Assembly: GCF_034039665.1 (NCBI RefSeq)
Contig: NZ_CP120131.1
Coordinates: forward strand, 894,206 to 958,205
Length of the DNA stretch: 64,000 nt
Direction: 5' to 3'
Source of the DNA: Mammaliicoccus sp. Dog046
Lineage (GTDB): Bacteria; Bacillota; Bacilli; Staphylococcales; Staphylococcaceae
The notes under the pieces are model-generated. The model saw only the letters and a list, made by a program, of their open reading frames with translations. It was not told where the DNA came from and made no database searches. Within the stretch, counting starts at the first letter, position 1; the number at the start of each line of letters is the position of its first letter. Of this stretch, positions 20,041-29,543 are shown piece after piece. Position numbers and translations under genes: made by a program.

Positions 20041-20640
20041 ATGGCTTTAAACTTTAAAGTATTTGAAACAAAAGATATTGCAGCACGATATGCGGCGGAT
20101 GTTGTTCGTAAACAATTTAATTCGGATAGTACATCAGTTGTAGGTATACATTTAGACGCAGAGAAAACAGTATTCTTTGATGAATTATTAGATGATGTTA
20201 AGAAGAATCCTGTAAACTTTAGTCAAATTCATATTTTAGACTTTGATGGTAAAGAAGATTACTATAAAGAACTAGGTGTGCCAGAGAAACAAATTTTAAA
20301 AACAGATGTCGGTAGTGATGCAGTTTCGTTTATCAAAGATAACGTAAATACTGATAAAAAGAAAAATAAATTAATGTTAGATGTAATAACTTTAACAGAA
20401 GATAGCAGAACAGGTTTAGATTATGATAAAGCTATTCATCCTTCTAGAGAAGTAATTGTTCTAGCAACTGGAAAAGAAAAAGCAAAAGCAGTGAGTCAAT
20501 TATATAAAGAATCAGCAAATGGTTCAGTTGAGTCAGCAAAATTAAAACAACATCGAATGGTAACAGTTATCTTAGATAATGAAGCGGCACAAGGTTTACC
20601 AGAAGATGTGAAATCTTACTTCTCAATTCAATTTTCATAA
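20041..20640 (+). CDS. NagB/6-phosphogluconolactonase-like protein, probably non-catalytic
   Basis: 199 aa from ATG 20041 (8 nt after 'gaggag'; GTG 20032 overlaps that site). The layout follows the glucosamine-6-phosphate isomerase / lactonase fold: N-terminal 'FETKDIAARYAADVVRKQF', 'FSQIHILDFDG' where NagB has its active-site Asp, and 'EVIVLATGKEKAKAVSQLY' near the C-terminus. The phosphate-binding glycine loop after the first strand and the central 'GxGxDGHIA' motif are not recognisable, and the protein is about 40 residues shorter than NagB. Its position behind nagA suggests a sugar-phosphate-related role, perhaps sensory or vestigial. Confidence 0.65.
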   Translation: MALNFKVFETKDIAARYAADVVRKQFNSDSTSVVGIHLDAEKTVFFDELLDDVKKNPVNFSQIHILDFDGKEDYYKELGVPEKQILKTDVGSDAVSFIKDNVNTDKKKNKLMLDVITLTEDSRTGLDYDKAIHPSREVIVLATGKEKAKAVSQLYKESANGSVESAKLKQHRMVTVILDNEAAQGLPEDVKSYFSIQFS

Positions 20641-20653
20641 GAAGGTGAAACAA

Positions 20654-20785
20654 TTGAATAAAAAAGAGTACGAAGAAGAAAATGAAATGGTTCAAAACTT
20701 AGATGACGTTAAAGAGCTCGGTAAAGAAATGGAACAAATTTCTGAGCAAAATAATGAATCATTTGAAGACAAGAAAGAAAAGTAA
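20654..20785 (+). CDS. small acidic hypothetical protein, 43 aa
   Basis: Short frame from TTG 20654, with 'gaaggtg' 7 nt upstream, 13 nt after the NagB-like gene. The product (MNKKEYEEENEMVQNLDDVK and onward) is highly charged, Glu/Lys-rich and probably helical, with no membrane segment. A terminator follows directly, so it would be the last gene of the nagA unit. I do not know its function. Confidence 0.6.
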   Translation: MNKKEYEEENEMVQNLDDVKELGKEMEQISEQNNESFEDKKEK

Positions 20786-20794
20786 GCAAATGCG

Positions 20795-20836
20795 GTAAGG
20801 CTAAGACATAAATACATGTCTTAGCCTTATTTTTTA
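20795..20836 (+). terminator. terminator of the nagA unit
   Basis: Stem aaggctaagacat / atgtcttagcctt with a 6-nt loop, then a T run. Variant of the recurring 'aggctgagaca' hairpin family. Confidence 0.9.
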
Positions 20837-20867
20837 CTGTAAATCAACAATTTATAGTTAACAATTC

Positions 20868-21201
20868 CGCTAACGAGATAGTTTTAACATTCTATCACGT
20901 TAGAAAATCTAAGAGGATTGTTTTCTGAAACTATCACGTTAGAGCAATATTCACGTGTAAATTGTAATGAATTTGAGTTTTTGAGAAAATTATTTATCGC
21001 TAACGAGATAGTTTCAACTTTCTATCACGTTAGAAAATCTAAGAGGATTGTTTTCTGAAACTATCACGTTAGAGCAATATTCACGTGTAAATTGTAATGA
21101 ATTTGAGTTTTTGAACAGCGAATTAACCGCTAACGAGATAGTTTCAACTTTCTATCTCGTTAAAAAATCTAAGAGGATTGTTTTCTGAAACAATCACGTT
21201 A
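20868..21201. repeat. three tandem 130-bp repeats with internal inverted repeats
   Basis: Copies start at 20868, 20998 and 21128, exactly 130 bp apart; the third is cut short near 21200. Each begins cgctaacgagatagttt and contains the complementary ctatcacgttag twice, so several alternative hairpins can form (ctaacgagatag with ctatc-cgttag, and the longer ctaacgagatagttt with gaaactatcacgttag). Copies 1 and 2 are nearly identical outside the last 15 nt. No coding frame is present. With 21202-21433 this fills the whole interval between the nagA unit and fumC. Confidence 0.9.
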
Positions 21202-21214
21202 TCTACACTTCAAT

Positions 21215-21271
21215 ATTTTTTAGCGCTGGCTCTTGCGAGAACATGCCTGCGGAAAGCATATGCTAAAAAAT
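21215..21271. repeat. dispersed palindrome-ended element, short copy
   Basis: Starts ttttttagcgctggctc and ends gcggaaagcatatgctaaaaaa, so the ends (ttttttagc / gctaaaaaa) are complementary. The interior 'gagaacatgcctgcggaaag' matches, in reverse orientation, the longer element at 45881-45962, with about 25-35 nt missing from the middle. Confidence 0.75.
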
Positions 21272-21433
21272 GCCGACAAAACCTTATTTTTAATTCATTT
21301 AATTTTATAAATAAAAATAATTTCAACGAATTTGAATAATCAGACTACAGAGAGTTTAAATCATACAATTTATAGGATATAATAAAGATGAAAAGATAGT
21401 GATGAAATTAGTAATAAAGGGGAGTATATAAGA

Positions 21434-22822
21434 ATGAGTTATAGAATTGAACATGATACTTTTGGAGAAATTAAAGTACCTAGCGACAAATATTGGAAAG
21501 CACAAACACAAAGAAGTAAACAAAATTTCCCAGTTGGTAAAGAACAAATGCCAATAGAAGTTATTTACGGATTTGCGCAATTAAAGAGAGCGGCAGCTAT
21601 TTCTAACCATGAACTTGGTAAATTATCAGATGATAAAAAAGAAGCGATCGTTTACGCAACTGACGAAATTTTAAAAGGGAATTTAGATGATCAATTTCCT
21701 TTAGTTGTTTGGCAAACTGGTAGCGGTACGCAAAGTAACATGAATGTGAACGAAGTAGTCAGCTATGTTGCAAACGAATATTTAACTGAAAAAGGCTCTG
21801 AAGAGTCTGTTCACCCAAATGATCATGTTAATATGTCTCAAAGCTCAAATGATACATATCCAACAGCGATGCATGTCGCGTTATATCATGAAATTGAATC
21901 AAAATTATTACCATCATTAAATACATTAAAATCAACTTTTATAGAAAAAGAAGATGCATTTAAAGATATTATTAAAATTGGTAGAACACATCTACAAGAT
22001 GCTACACCATTAACTTTAGGACAAGAAGTCAGTGGTTGGAGATATATGTTAGATAAGTGTGAAACTTTATTAAACCAATCTAAAGAACAACTTTTAAACT
22101 TAGCTATTGGTGGTACAGCTGTTGGTACAGGTATCAATGCTCATCCAGAGTTTGGTGATAAAGTTGCTAAACAAATCGGTAATCAAACTGGTTATCCATT
22201 CGTTTCATCTGAGAATAAGTTTCATGCTTTAACAGCACACGATGAAGTTGTGTATGTGCATGGTGCATTAAAAGCATTAGCAAGTGACTTAATGAAGATT
22301 GCTAATGACGTGAGATGGTTGGCTTCAGGTCCAAGAGCGGGTCTAGCTGAAATTTCAATTCCAGAAAATGAACCTGGTTCATCAATTATGCCGGGTAAAG
22401 TGAATCCTACACAATGTGAAATGTTAACAATGGTTTCAGTTCAAGTTCTTGGAAATGACGCAGCAGTTGGTATTGCAGCATCACAAGGTAATTTCGAATT
22501 GAATGTATTTAAACCAGTTATTTTATATAACACATTACAATCGATTTATTTATTAGCTGACGGTATTGATACATTTAATAATAATTGTGCAGTTGGTATC
22601 GAACCAATTGAAGAAAATATCGACCGTTATTTAAATCAATCATTAATGCTTGTAACTGCATTAAACCCACATATTGGTTATGAAAATGCGGCAGCAATTG
22701 CAAAGAATGCACATAAAAATGGTTTAACATTAAAAGAATCAGCTATTCAATCAGGTTTACTAACAGAAGAACAATTTGATGAATGGATTAAACCAGAAGA
22801 TATGATTAGTTCAAAAAAATAA
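21434..22822 (+). CDS. fumC: fumarate hydratase, class II
   Basis: 462 aa, the usual length. Interconverts fumarate and malate in the citric acid cycle and needs no iron. The fumarase/aspartase superfamily signature is clear ('[15 protein letters not shown]', the mobile catalytic Ser loop), together with '[15 protein letters not shown]' and '[15 protein letters not shown]', both of which build the active site, and '[16 protein letters not shown]' with the catalytic His. ATG 21434 follows 'aagggga'. It is a single gene with its own terminator. Confidence 0.98.
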   Translation: MSYRIEHDTFGEIKVPSDKYWKAQTQRSKQNFPVGKEQMPIEVIYGFAQLKRAAAISNHELGKLSDDKKEAIVYATDEILKGNLDDQFPLVVWQTGSGTQSNMNVNEVVSYVANEYLTEKGSEESVHPNDHVNMSQSSNDTYPTAMHVALYHEIESKLLPSLNTLKSTFIEKEDAFKDIIKIGRTHLQDATPLTLGQEVSGWRYMLDKCETLLNQSKEQLLNLAIGGTAVGTGINAHPEFGDKVAKQIGNQTGYPFVSSENKFHALTAHDEVVYVHGALKALASDLMKIANDVRWLASGPRAGLAEISIPENEPGSSIMPGKVNPTQCEMLTMVSVQVLGNDAAVGIAASQGNFELNVFKPVILYNTLQSIYLLADGIDTFNNNCAVGIEPIEENIDRYLNQSLMLVTALNPHIGYENAAAIAKNAHKNGLTLKESAIQSGLLTEEQFDEWIKPEDMISSKK

Positions 22823-22851
22823 TAGCAGCTATTATTTATAAATAGAAAGAT

Positions 22852-22882
22852 AACAAAAAGGTGCTATTAGCACCTTTTTGTG
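22852..22882 (+). terminator. terminator after fumC
   Basis: Perfect stem caaaaaggtgct / agcaccttttt(g) with a short loop. Confidence 0.9.
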
Positions 22883-22910
22883 TATCTAGAATGATCCGAG
22901 GAGGCAATTT

Positions 22911-24437
22911 ATGAAGAGATTAGGATTAATAGATATCGGTTCCAACACAATTCGATTAGTCATCTTTGAGTATTCAAATGAAACAGGGTTAACTGAATTA
23001 CAAAACGTAAAGACTCCAGCAAGGTTAAGTCAGTATTTAAATGAAGATAAAATCATGGCACACGAAGGTATTAATCTTATTGTTGAAACGTTGAACAGTT
23101 TCAAAAAAGTATCTAAAAAATTTCACGTTGAAGAACTTGTACCTGCAGCTACAGCGGCAATTCGACAATCTAAGAATGTAGATGAAATTATAGAAACAGT
23201 TAAATCAAAAACTAACTTAAATATTGAAATTATACCTGAGCAAGATGAGGCATTTTATGGTTTTTATGCTGCGACACATACATTGAATATTGAAGATGGA
23301 ATTACCGTTGATATCGGTGGTGGCTCTACAGAGGTTACTTATTTTGAAGGTAAGAAACTTAAAAACTCGGTAAGTTTTCCTTTTGGTGTAGTGACGTTAG
23401 AGAAAATGTTTTTCGAAGATAAAGAACATAATGATAAAAATGCGATTAAAAAATGTGAAAAATTCGTCAAAGAACAATTTTCATCTGAAAAGTGGATTAA
23501 AGATAAAAAGGTTCCAATCATAGGTATTGGTGGATCAGCACGAAATAATGCACGGATACATCAATCATTACATGACTACCCGATTGCCGGTGTTCATGGC
23601 TATGATATGAATAAAAAAGGGCTTGAAGAAATCTTCGATGTACTAAAAAATGCAAATAAAAATGAATTGAAAGATTTAGATGGCTTAAGTAGAGACCGTA
23701 CGGATATTATCATGCCAAGTTCAATCGTATTTAATACTTTATATGAATGTGTAGATGCAACACGATTTACGTTCTCTAGAAAAGGTCTTCGTGAAGGTGT
23801 AGTAATGACACGTTTACAAGAAGAATTTCCAAATGCATTTAATAAAGATAAAGTATCAACAGAAGCTTTAAGATATTTATCCAATGAGTATCACATTCAT
23901 GTATCGAATGGTAAACAACGTATGGTATTAGCTGAGACATTATTAACTAAAGTCATTGAACATACGTCGTTTGAAGTGGCTGATGAAGATAGAGATTTAT
24001 TTAAAAAAGCTGCATATTTATATTACTTAGGATCATTTATAGATGCAGATTCAAGTTCTCAACATACGTATTATATTATCGCTAATTCAAGTATTAATGG
24101 TTTAACTCACAAAGAAAGAGTTAAATTAGCGTTATTAGCAAGTTTTAAAAATAAATCATTATTAAAGTTTTTTGTTAAAGAAACAACTTGGTTTAAAGAT
24201 AATGAAATGGAAATGATTCAAAAATTAGGGGGGATCATTAAATTTTCAAATGCGCTTAATGTATCAAATACAGACTGTGTTGAATCATTAGAATTAACAG
24301 AATCAGAAGATACATTTGAATTAAACGTTACATATGTTACAGACCCAATTGCTGAAGCGTACCAATCTGAGAGACAAAAGAAACATCTAGAAAAATTATT
24401 ACCAAAGAAACTTAATATTAAATTCACACAAGGTTAA
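22911..24437 (+). CDS. ppx: exopolyphosphatase (Ppx/GppA family)
   Basis: 508 aa from ATG 22911 after 'gaggagg'. Ribonuclease-H-like sugar-kinase fold: 'GLIDIGSNTIRLVIFEY' (phosphate 1), 'ATAAIRQS', 'IDI/VDIGGGSTEVTYF' (phosphate 2) and 'GIGGSARN' are all visible. The C-terminal half has an HD-like helical domain. It hydrolyses terminal phosphates of polyphosphate, or pppGpp. Placed 70 nt upstream of polyphosphate kinase, it forms a synthesis/degradation pair, which makes polyphosphate the likelier substrate. Confidence 0.93.
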   Translation: MKRLGLIDIGSNTIRLVIFEYSNETGLTELQNVKTPARLSQYLNEDKIMAHEGINLIVETLNSFKKVSKKFHVEELVPAATAAIRQSKNVDEIIETVKSKTNLNIEIIPEQDEAFYGFYAATHTLNIEDGITVDIGGGSTEVTYFEGKKLKNSVSFPFGVVTLEKMFFEDKEHNDKNAIKKCEKFVKEQFSSEKWIKDKKVPIIGIGGSARNNARIHQSLHDYPIAGVHGYDMNKKGLEEIFDVLKNANKNELKDLDGLSRDRTDIIMPSSIVFNTLYECVDATRFTFSRKGLREGVVMTRLQEEFPNAFNKDKVSTEALRYLSNEYHIHVSNGKQRMVLAETLLTKVIEHTSFEVADEDRDLFKKAAYLYYLGSFIDADSSSQHTYYIIANSSINGLTHKERVKLALLASFKNKSLLKFFVKETTWFKDNEMEMIQKLGGIIKFSNALNVSNTDCVESLELTESEDTFELNVTYVTDPIAEAYQSERQKKHLEKLLPKKLNIKFTQG

Positions 24438-24507
24438 CATTTTTGCGTTTTAATTAAACAGGGTCTTTTTGAACAATGACTTGAAATTTGCAAAGGGTGA
24501 GATAATT

Positions 24508-26673
24508 ATGGAAGCACGAAATGGACAATACTTATTAGATAATCCAGACTATTATAATAATAGAGAGCTTAGTTGGTTAGACTTTAATTATCGTGTTCTT
24601 GAAGAAGCGATTGACGCTCAAAATCCATTGTTAGAACAATTAAAGTTTTTAGCGATTCATAGCTCAAATTTAGATGAATTCTTTATGGTAAGAGTTGCAG
24701 GATTAAAAGACCAAGTAAAAATGAACTATAATGAAAAGGAAAATAAAGCTCAATTAACACCTAGAGAACAATTAATTGGTATTGAAGAAAAAAATAGAAA
24801 AAATGTTGAATTGCAATATAAAAGATTTAATGAACTGAAGAACACATTAAAGTCTCATCATATTTATATTACTCAGCCTGAACGATTACCAGAAGCTTTG
24901 ATTGAACAATTAAACAGGCAATTCAAATCAGAAATACTACCAACTTTATCACCGTTAGGTATTGATGCATATCGACCATTTCCTAAGTTAAATAATAAAA
25001 TGTTAAATCTATTTGTAGATATTAGATTAAATGATGGTGAAATAAAATCTGCAATAGTACCGGTACCAGTGTTGGTAGATAGAATTATTAAGTTAGAATA
25101 TGAAGATAATAAATATATTGTATTTCTTGAAGATGTCATTTCTTTATTTATTGAAGAATTATTTAAAGGTTATGAAGTCATTCACACATATACTTTTAGA
25201 GTGACAAGAAATGCAGATTTATCGATACACGAAGAAGGGGCAGAAGATTTACTAATTGAAATTGAACGATTTTTAAAAGAAAGAAAAAGTGGTGCAGCAG
25301 TTCGATTAGAGGTTGATAGTAGACATATTGACACGGAAGTTAAATGTTTATTTTTAAGAAATGAACTCGAGCTAAGCAATGAAGATATTTATAAAGTTGA
25401 TGGACCTTTAGATTTAACAGTCTTATTCTCATTAGTCGGCCAATTAGAAGATTTATTACCAGAATTACTATTTGAGCCATATACACCTCAATTCCCATCA
25501 TCACTTAATAAAGAAAATGTTTATGATCTTGCTAGAACGAGAGATATATTCTTTCATCATCCGTATGAATCATTTGAGCCAATCGTTGATTTTATTAAAG
25601 AGGCATCTGAAGATCCAAATACATTAGCGATTAAACAAACACTTTATCGTGTGAGCAGTGATTCTCCAATCGTTCAAGCACTGAAAAATGCAGCTGAGAA
25701 TGGTAAGCAAGTTACTGTACTTGTAGAATTAAAAGCAAGATTCGATGAAGAAAACAACGTACAATGGGCAAAAATGTTAGAAGATGCAGGTTGTAATGTC
25801 ATTTATGGCATGACTTTCCTTAAAACACATAGTAAGATCACGCTAGTCATTAAAAAGGTGAATGGTAAAGTAGTACCATTCGTACATTTAGGTACAGGAA
25901 ATTATAATGACAAAACAGCTAAAATCTATACTGATATGGGTATTATTACTACGAATTCTAAAATAGGTGAAGATGCGATAAACTTCTTTAACTATTTAAG
26001 TGGCTACTCATTAAAACCTGAATATAATGAACTGATTGTAGCACCTTTTGAAATAAGAGATTTCTTTGTAGAACATATTGAGCAAGAAATACAATCACAT
26101 CAAGAACACGGTAATGGATTAATTATTGCTAAAATGAATTCTCTTACAGACAAAAAAGTAATAAAAAAATTATTCGAAGCTTCTCAAAGTGGTGTGAAAG
26201 TTAAACTCATCATTAGAGGTATATGTTGCTTAAAACCAGGTATAAAAGGCGTCAGTGAAAATATTGAAGTCATAAGTATCGTAGGAAGATTTTTAGAACA
26301 TTCAAGAATATATTACTTCCATCATAATGGCCAAGAGAAAATGTACTTATCTTCTGCAGATATGATGACGAGAAATATGATTAAACGAGTGGAAATCTTA
26401 TTCCCAATTTTAGATAGTCAAATTGTGAGCAGATTAAAATCATATTTAGATTTACAATTGAATGACGGTTTAAAAGGACGCATACAAAATAATAAAGGTG
26501 TCTATCAATATAATGATTCAGGTAATAAACGCATAAATTCACAACAAATGTTAATGGAAGAAGCAATGATGAATACGAAAAATTTCAGGAAAAGTCAAAT
26601 TAAAGTAGGACAACCTGTTACAAGTAAGAGAAGACAATTCTTTAATAAATTTAAAGAAAGATTAAAAAGGTAG
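24508..26673 (+). CDS. ppk: polyphosphate kinase 1
   Basis: 721 aa from ATG 24508, which has 'aaagggtgag' 6-7 nt upstream; the frame extends 13 codons further but without a ribosome site. It reversibly polymerises the ATP gamma-phosphate into polyphosphate. The four PPK domains are present: N-terminal '[17 protein letters not shown]', the head domain, and two phospholipase-D-like C domains containing the two key histidines in '[11 protein letters not shown]' (autophosphorylated His) and '[12 protein letters not shown]'. '[15 protein letters not shown]' and '[11 protein letters not shown]' are further family blocks. Size is normal. Coupled with ppx. From memory, S. aureus lacks ppk1, so its presence may help place the organism. 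Confidence 0.96.
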   Translation: MEARNGQYLLDNPDYYNNRELSWLDFNYRVLEEAIDAQNPLLEQLKFLAIHSSNLDEFFMVRVAGLKDQVKMNYNEKENKAQLTPREQLIGIEEKNRKNVELQYKRFNELKNTLKSHHIYITQPERLPEALIEQLNRQFKSEILPTLSPLGIDAYRPFPKLNNKMLNLFVDIRLNDGEIKSAIVPVPVLVDRIIKLEYEDNKYIVFLEDVISLFIEELFKGYEVIHTYTFRVTRNADLSIHEEGAEDLLIEIERFLKERKSGAAVRLEVDSRHIDTEVKCLFLRNELELSNEDIYKVDGPLDLTVLFSLVGQLEDLLPELLFEPYTPQFPSSLNKENVYDLARTRDIFFHHPYESFEPIVDFIKEASEDPNTLAIKQTLYRVSSDSPIVQALKNAAENGKQVTVLVELKARFDEENNVQWAKMLEDAGCNVIYGMTFLKTHSKITLVIKKVNGKVVPFVHLGTGNYNDKTAKIYTDMGIITTNSKIGEDAINFFNYLSGYSLKPEYNELIVAPFEIRDFFVEHIEQEIQSHQEHGNGLIIAKMNSLTDKKVIKKLFEASQSGVKVKLIIRGICCLKPGIKGVSENIEVISIVGRFLEHSRIYYFHHNGQEKMYLSSADMMTRNMIKRVEILFPILDSQIVSRLKSYLDLQLNDGLKGRIQNNKGVYQYNDSGNKRINSQQMLMEEAMMNTKNFRKSQIKVGQPVTSKRRQFFNKFKERLKR

Positions 26674-26691
26674 TTTGATTGAGGTAATAGT

Positions 26692-26735
26692 AAAGTCTTC
26701 GTGCGATTCAGGGTCAAACGCACGAAGACTTTGGG
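26692..26735 (+). terminator. hairpin after ppk, first of two
   Basis: Stem gtcttcgtgcg / cgcacgaagac followed by 'tttgggg'. The stem core recurs in the next hairpin. Confidence 0.75.
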
Positions 26736-26746
26736 GTTAGAGCTGA

Positions 26747-26787
26747 GATATCGTGCGATTAGGTATCAATCGCACGATATCTTTATT
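26747..26787. terminator. hairpin after ppk, second of two
   Basis: Stem gatatcgtgcgatt / aatcgcacgatatc with a 7-nt loop, then 'tttatt'. It shares 'tcgtgcgatt' with the hairpin at 26692. Confidence 0.75.
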
Positions 26788-26800
26788 CCAATATTAAAAG

Positions 26801-26836
26801 GAAGGCTGAGACAAGTTGTCTCAGCCTTCTTTTTTA
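26801..26836. terminator. bidirectional terminator between ppk and the pseudouridine synthase
   Basis: Perfect stem gaaggctgagaca / tgtctcagccttc with a 3-nt loop and a T run. Member of the recurring hairpin family. The right arm abuts the stop of the minus-strand gene. Confidence 0.85.
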
Positions 26837-27655
26837 GTCATCTAATGTTACAGAAATAAGTTCATCTTTAAATGGATGCTCGAATTCTATTTTATAACTG
26901 TGTAATTTTAATTGTCGTAATTTACTATTATTATATAATGGATCTCCGACAACAGGATGTCCGATTTCTGCTAAATGGACACGAATTTGATGGGTTCTTC
27001 CTGTATCTAATTTAAGTTCCACTTCTGCTGTATGTTCATCTAACATGTTACTTTCTATAATGTGCGTAATTGCACGTTGTCCAGTAGGTGAAACGCGTCG
27101 TTTATTAGGATGGAATTTATCTTTACCAATTGGCATGTCTATTGTTTGAGGTTTCAATGGCAACAAACTATCGACTTGCGCTTTATATGTTCGCGTAATT
27201 TTTCTGTCTTCTAACATACGGTCTAATATCTTTTTAGCAATTGGATGTTTTGCGACAAGTAATAAGCCGACTGTTTCTTGGTCAAGACGATGAATAGGTT
27301 CAGCATAGTCTGAGTCTAATGTATATATGACGTGATTCATTAATGTGTTTGCTTCTTTTAAATCATTTGGATGTGTTTTTACGCCTTTAGGTTTAACTAC
27401 GACTGCTAAATATTCATCTTCGTATTTGATTTCTGCTAATCGGTAACTTGATACGTATTGGCTCGTTTCATTTAATACAGGTATATCAAGTTTGTCACCA
27501 GCATTTAATTGATCTCTTAAAGTGCTCGCTTGATCGTTAATTGTAATTTCTTTTGACATTCTTAAAAAATGTAATTCTTTCTTTGGTAAATGTAATGATT
27601 TGAACATTTCTTCAATTGTATTGCCTTCATATTTAGATGGTATTAATATTTGCAT
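26834..27655 (-). CDS. RluA-family pseudouridine synthase
   Basis: 273 aa from ATG 27655 after 'ctggagga'. An N-terminal S4-like RNA-binding part (residues about 10-60) leads to the RluA catalytic domain with the signature 'EPIHRLDQETVGLLLVAK', which carries the catalytic Asp, and 'DTGRTHQIRVHLAEIGHPVVGDPLY' near the C-terminus. It isomerises uridines in rRNA or tRNA. The exact target (RluD-, YhcT- or YjbO-like) cannot be told from sequence. It converges on ppk and is divergent from the nitrilase-fold gene. Confidence 0.93.
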   Translation of the reverse strand: MQILIPSKYEGNTIEEMFKSLHLPKKELHFLRMSKEITINDQASTLRDQLNAGDKLDIPVLNETSQYVSSYRLAEIKYEDEYLAVVVKPKGVKTHPNDLKEANTLMNHVIYTLDSDYAEPIHRLDQETVGLLLVAKHPIAKKILDRMLEDRKITRTYKAQVDSLLPLKPQTIDMPIGKDKFHPNKRRVSPTGQRAITHIIESNMLDEHTAEVELKLDTGRTHQIRVHLAEIGHPVVGDPLYNNSKLRQLKLHSYKIEFEHPFKDELISVTLDD

Positions 27656-27759
27656 AGTATCCTCCAGGAATATTTCTCGTAAAATCGGGAAAAATTAAAA
27701 TGTAACTAAAAATAAGTTATAATCAGTATAACAATAAAAATAGATGAGGAGTATCATTC

Positions 27760-29298
27760 ATGTCAAAATCAATAGAGAATAATGAATTTAATGTTAGTAT
27801 AAATACACGTCAAATGACATTTGAAGATATTGACGATGTTATTACGTTACAAGAAAAATGTTTTCCGGGAATGGAACCATGGGAAAGGGGCCATTTAGAG
27901 AGTCATTTGCGTATGTTTCCAAGAGGACAAATTGTTGTTGAATTTGAAGGGAAAATTATCGGATCTTGTTCATCTTTAATTATCAATTTTGATGAATATG
28001 ATGATAGACATACATGGGATAGCATTACAAACAATGGTTACATAACAAACCATAATGATCACGGACACAATCTATATGGTATAGAAGTAATGGTTGATCC
28101 AGAATATAGAGGCGTAAAAGTCGGTGCGAGATTATATGAAGCACGACGTGAAATCGCTTATGAATTAAACTTGAAGAGTATTATCATCGGTGGTCGAATT
28201 CCTAACTATCATGAATATAGTGATGAAATGACACCAAGAGAATACGTGCAAAACGTAATTAAACACCGTATTAAAGACCCAGTATTAACATTCCAATTGA
28301 TGAATGACTTCACTTTAATGCGTATTAATCCAAACTATTTAAATGACGATGTGAAAAGCATGAAATATGCTACTTTAATGGAATGGAACAATCCTGATTA
28401 TATTGCGCGAAGTAATGTACACTTTAAGACAAGTGAACCAGTAAGAATTTGTACAGTCAATTACATGATGCGTAAAATTAATTCATTTGAAGAATTTGCG
28501 AATCAAATTGAATACTTTATAGACGTTGCATATGATGCAGATAGTGATTTTATTGTATTTCCAGAATTATTAACGACACAATTAATGAGTTTCGATGAAC
28601 AAAGTAATCCAGCAGAATCAATCCGTAAATTAACAACATATACATCACAATACATTGATATGTTCAACCAGTTTGCGATGAAATACAACATAAACATTAT
28701 CGGAGGATCACACTTCGTTGAAGAAGGAGAAGATATTTATAATATCTCTTACTTGTTTAGAAGAGATGGTTCAATTGAAAAACAATATAAAATTCACGTT
28801 ACGCCAAATGAAAGAAAATGGTGGGGTGTTTCACCAGGTAATGGTGTAGAAGTATTTGATACAGATTGTGGGAAAATTGCTATCCAAATTTGTTATGATA
28901 GTGAGTTCCCAGAAATGGCGAGAATTGCGACTGAAAAAGGTGCTAAAATCATATTCACACCATTCTCAACAGAAGATAGACAAAGCTATTTACGTGTGAA
29001 ATATTGTTGTATGTCACGCGCAATCGAGAACCAAATTTATACGGTAACATCAGGAACATGTGGTAACTTACCACAAACAGAAAACATGGATATTCAATAT
29101 AGTGCTTCAGCAATATATTCACCATCAGATTATGGTTTCGCTAGAGATGGAATCGTTAGTGAAACAGGAGAAAACCTTGAAATGGTTGCGATAGGTGAAA
29201 TTGATTTAGAAGTATTACGAAGAGGTAGAGAAAACGGAACAGTAAGACATTTAAGAGACCGTAGACACGATGTTTACAACATTACGTATAATCAATAA
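27760..29298 (+). CDS. GNAT acetyltransferase / carbon-nitrogen hydrolase fusion (YhcX-like)
   Basis: 512 aa with two domains. An N-terminal GNAT acetyltransferase (about 15-200; 'YGIEVMVDPEYRGVKVGARLYEARR' acetyl-CoA loop) is joined to a nitrilase-superfamily amidohydrolase (about 225-505). The Glu-Lys-Cys triad is visible: Glu in 'FIVFPELLTTQ', Lys in 'QYKIHVTPNE', Cys in 'IQICYDSEFPEM'. Same architecture and length as B. subtilis YhcX, which also lies beside the yhcYZ two-component genes. That neighbourhood is conserved here (airSR next). Substrate unknown. Confidence 0.92.
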   Translation: MSKSIENNEFNVSINTRQMTFEDIDDVITLQEKCFPGMEPWERGHLESHLRMFPRGQIVVEFEGKIIGSCSSLIINFDEYDDRHTWDSITNNGYITNHNDHGHNLYGIEVMVDPEYRGVKVGARLYEARREIAYELNLKSIIIGGRIPNYHEYSDEMTPREYVQNVIKHRIKDPVLTFQLMNDFTLMRINPNYLNDDVKSMKYATLMEWNNPDYIARSNVHFKTSEPVRICTVNYMMRKINSFEEFANQIEYFIDVAYDADSDFIVFPELLTTQLMSFDEQSNPAESIRKLTTYTSQYIDMFNQFAMKYNINIIGGSHFVEEGEDIYNISYLFRRDGSIEKQYKIHVTPNERKWWGVSPGNGVEVFDTDCGKIAIQICYDSEFPEMARIATEKGAKIIFTPFSTEDRQSYLRVKYCCMSRAIENQIYTVTSGTCGNLPQTENMDIQYSASAIYSPSDYGFARDGIVSETGENLEMVAIGEIDLEVLRRGRENGTVRHLRDRRHDVYNITYNQ

Positions 29299-29318
29299 AA
29301 GTTAAAGGCAGTATAAGA

Positions 29319-29365
29319 ATCCCACTCCCTAGATTATGTGAAATCTAGGGAGTGGAATTTGTTTA
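29319..29365 (+). terminator. terminator after YhcX-like gene
   Basis: Stem ccactccctagatt / aatctagggagtgg with a short loop, then 'aatttgttt'. Confidence 0.85.
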
Positions 29366-29543
29366 ATTATTATATGCTTTATAAGAAACTGGATTATATT
29401 TTTTAAGTGATATGAAATAAATAGACACTGTTAGTATGAGTATAATGAAATTAAAGATTAAAATTGCATTATGTTACAATATAAATTCAAAGATGTATTT
29501 GTGAAAATGACAATCAATCAATAAAAAGTTAAAGGTGATATAA

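Noticed and set aside
28503-28697. Minus-strand ORF within the YhcX-like gene
   Set aside because: Antisense shadow without start signals.
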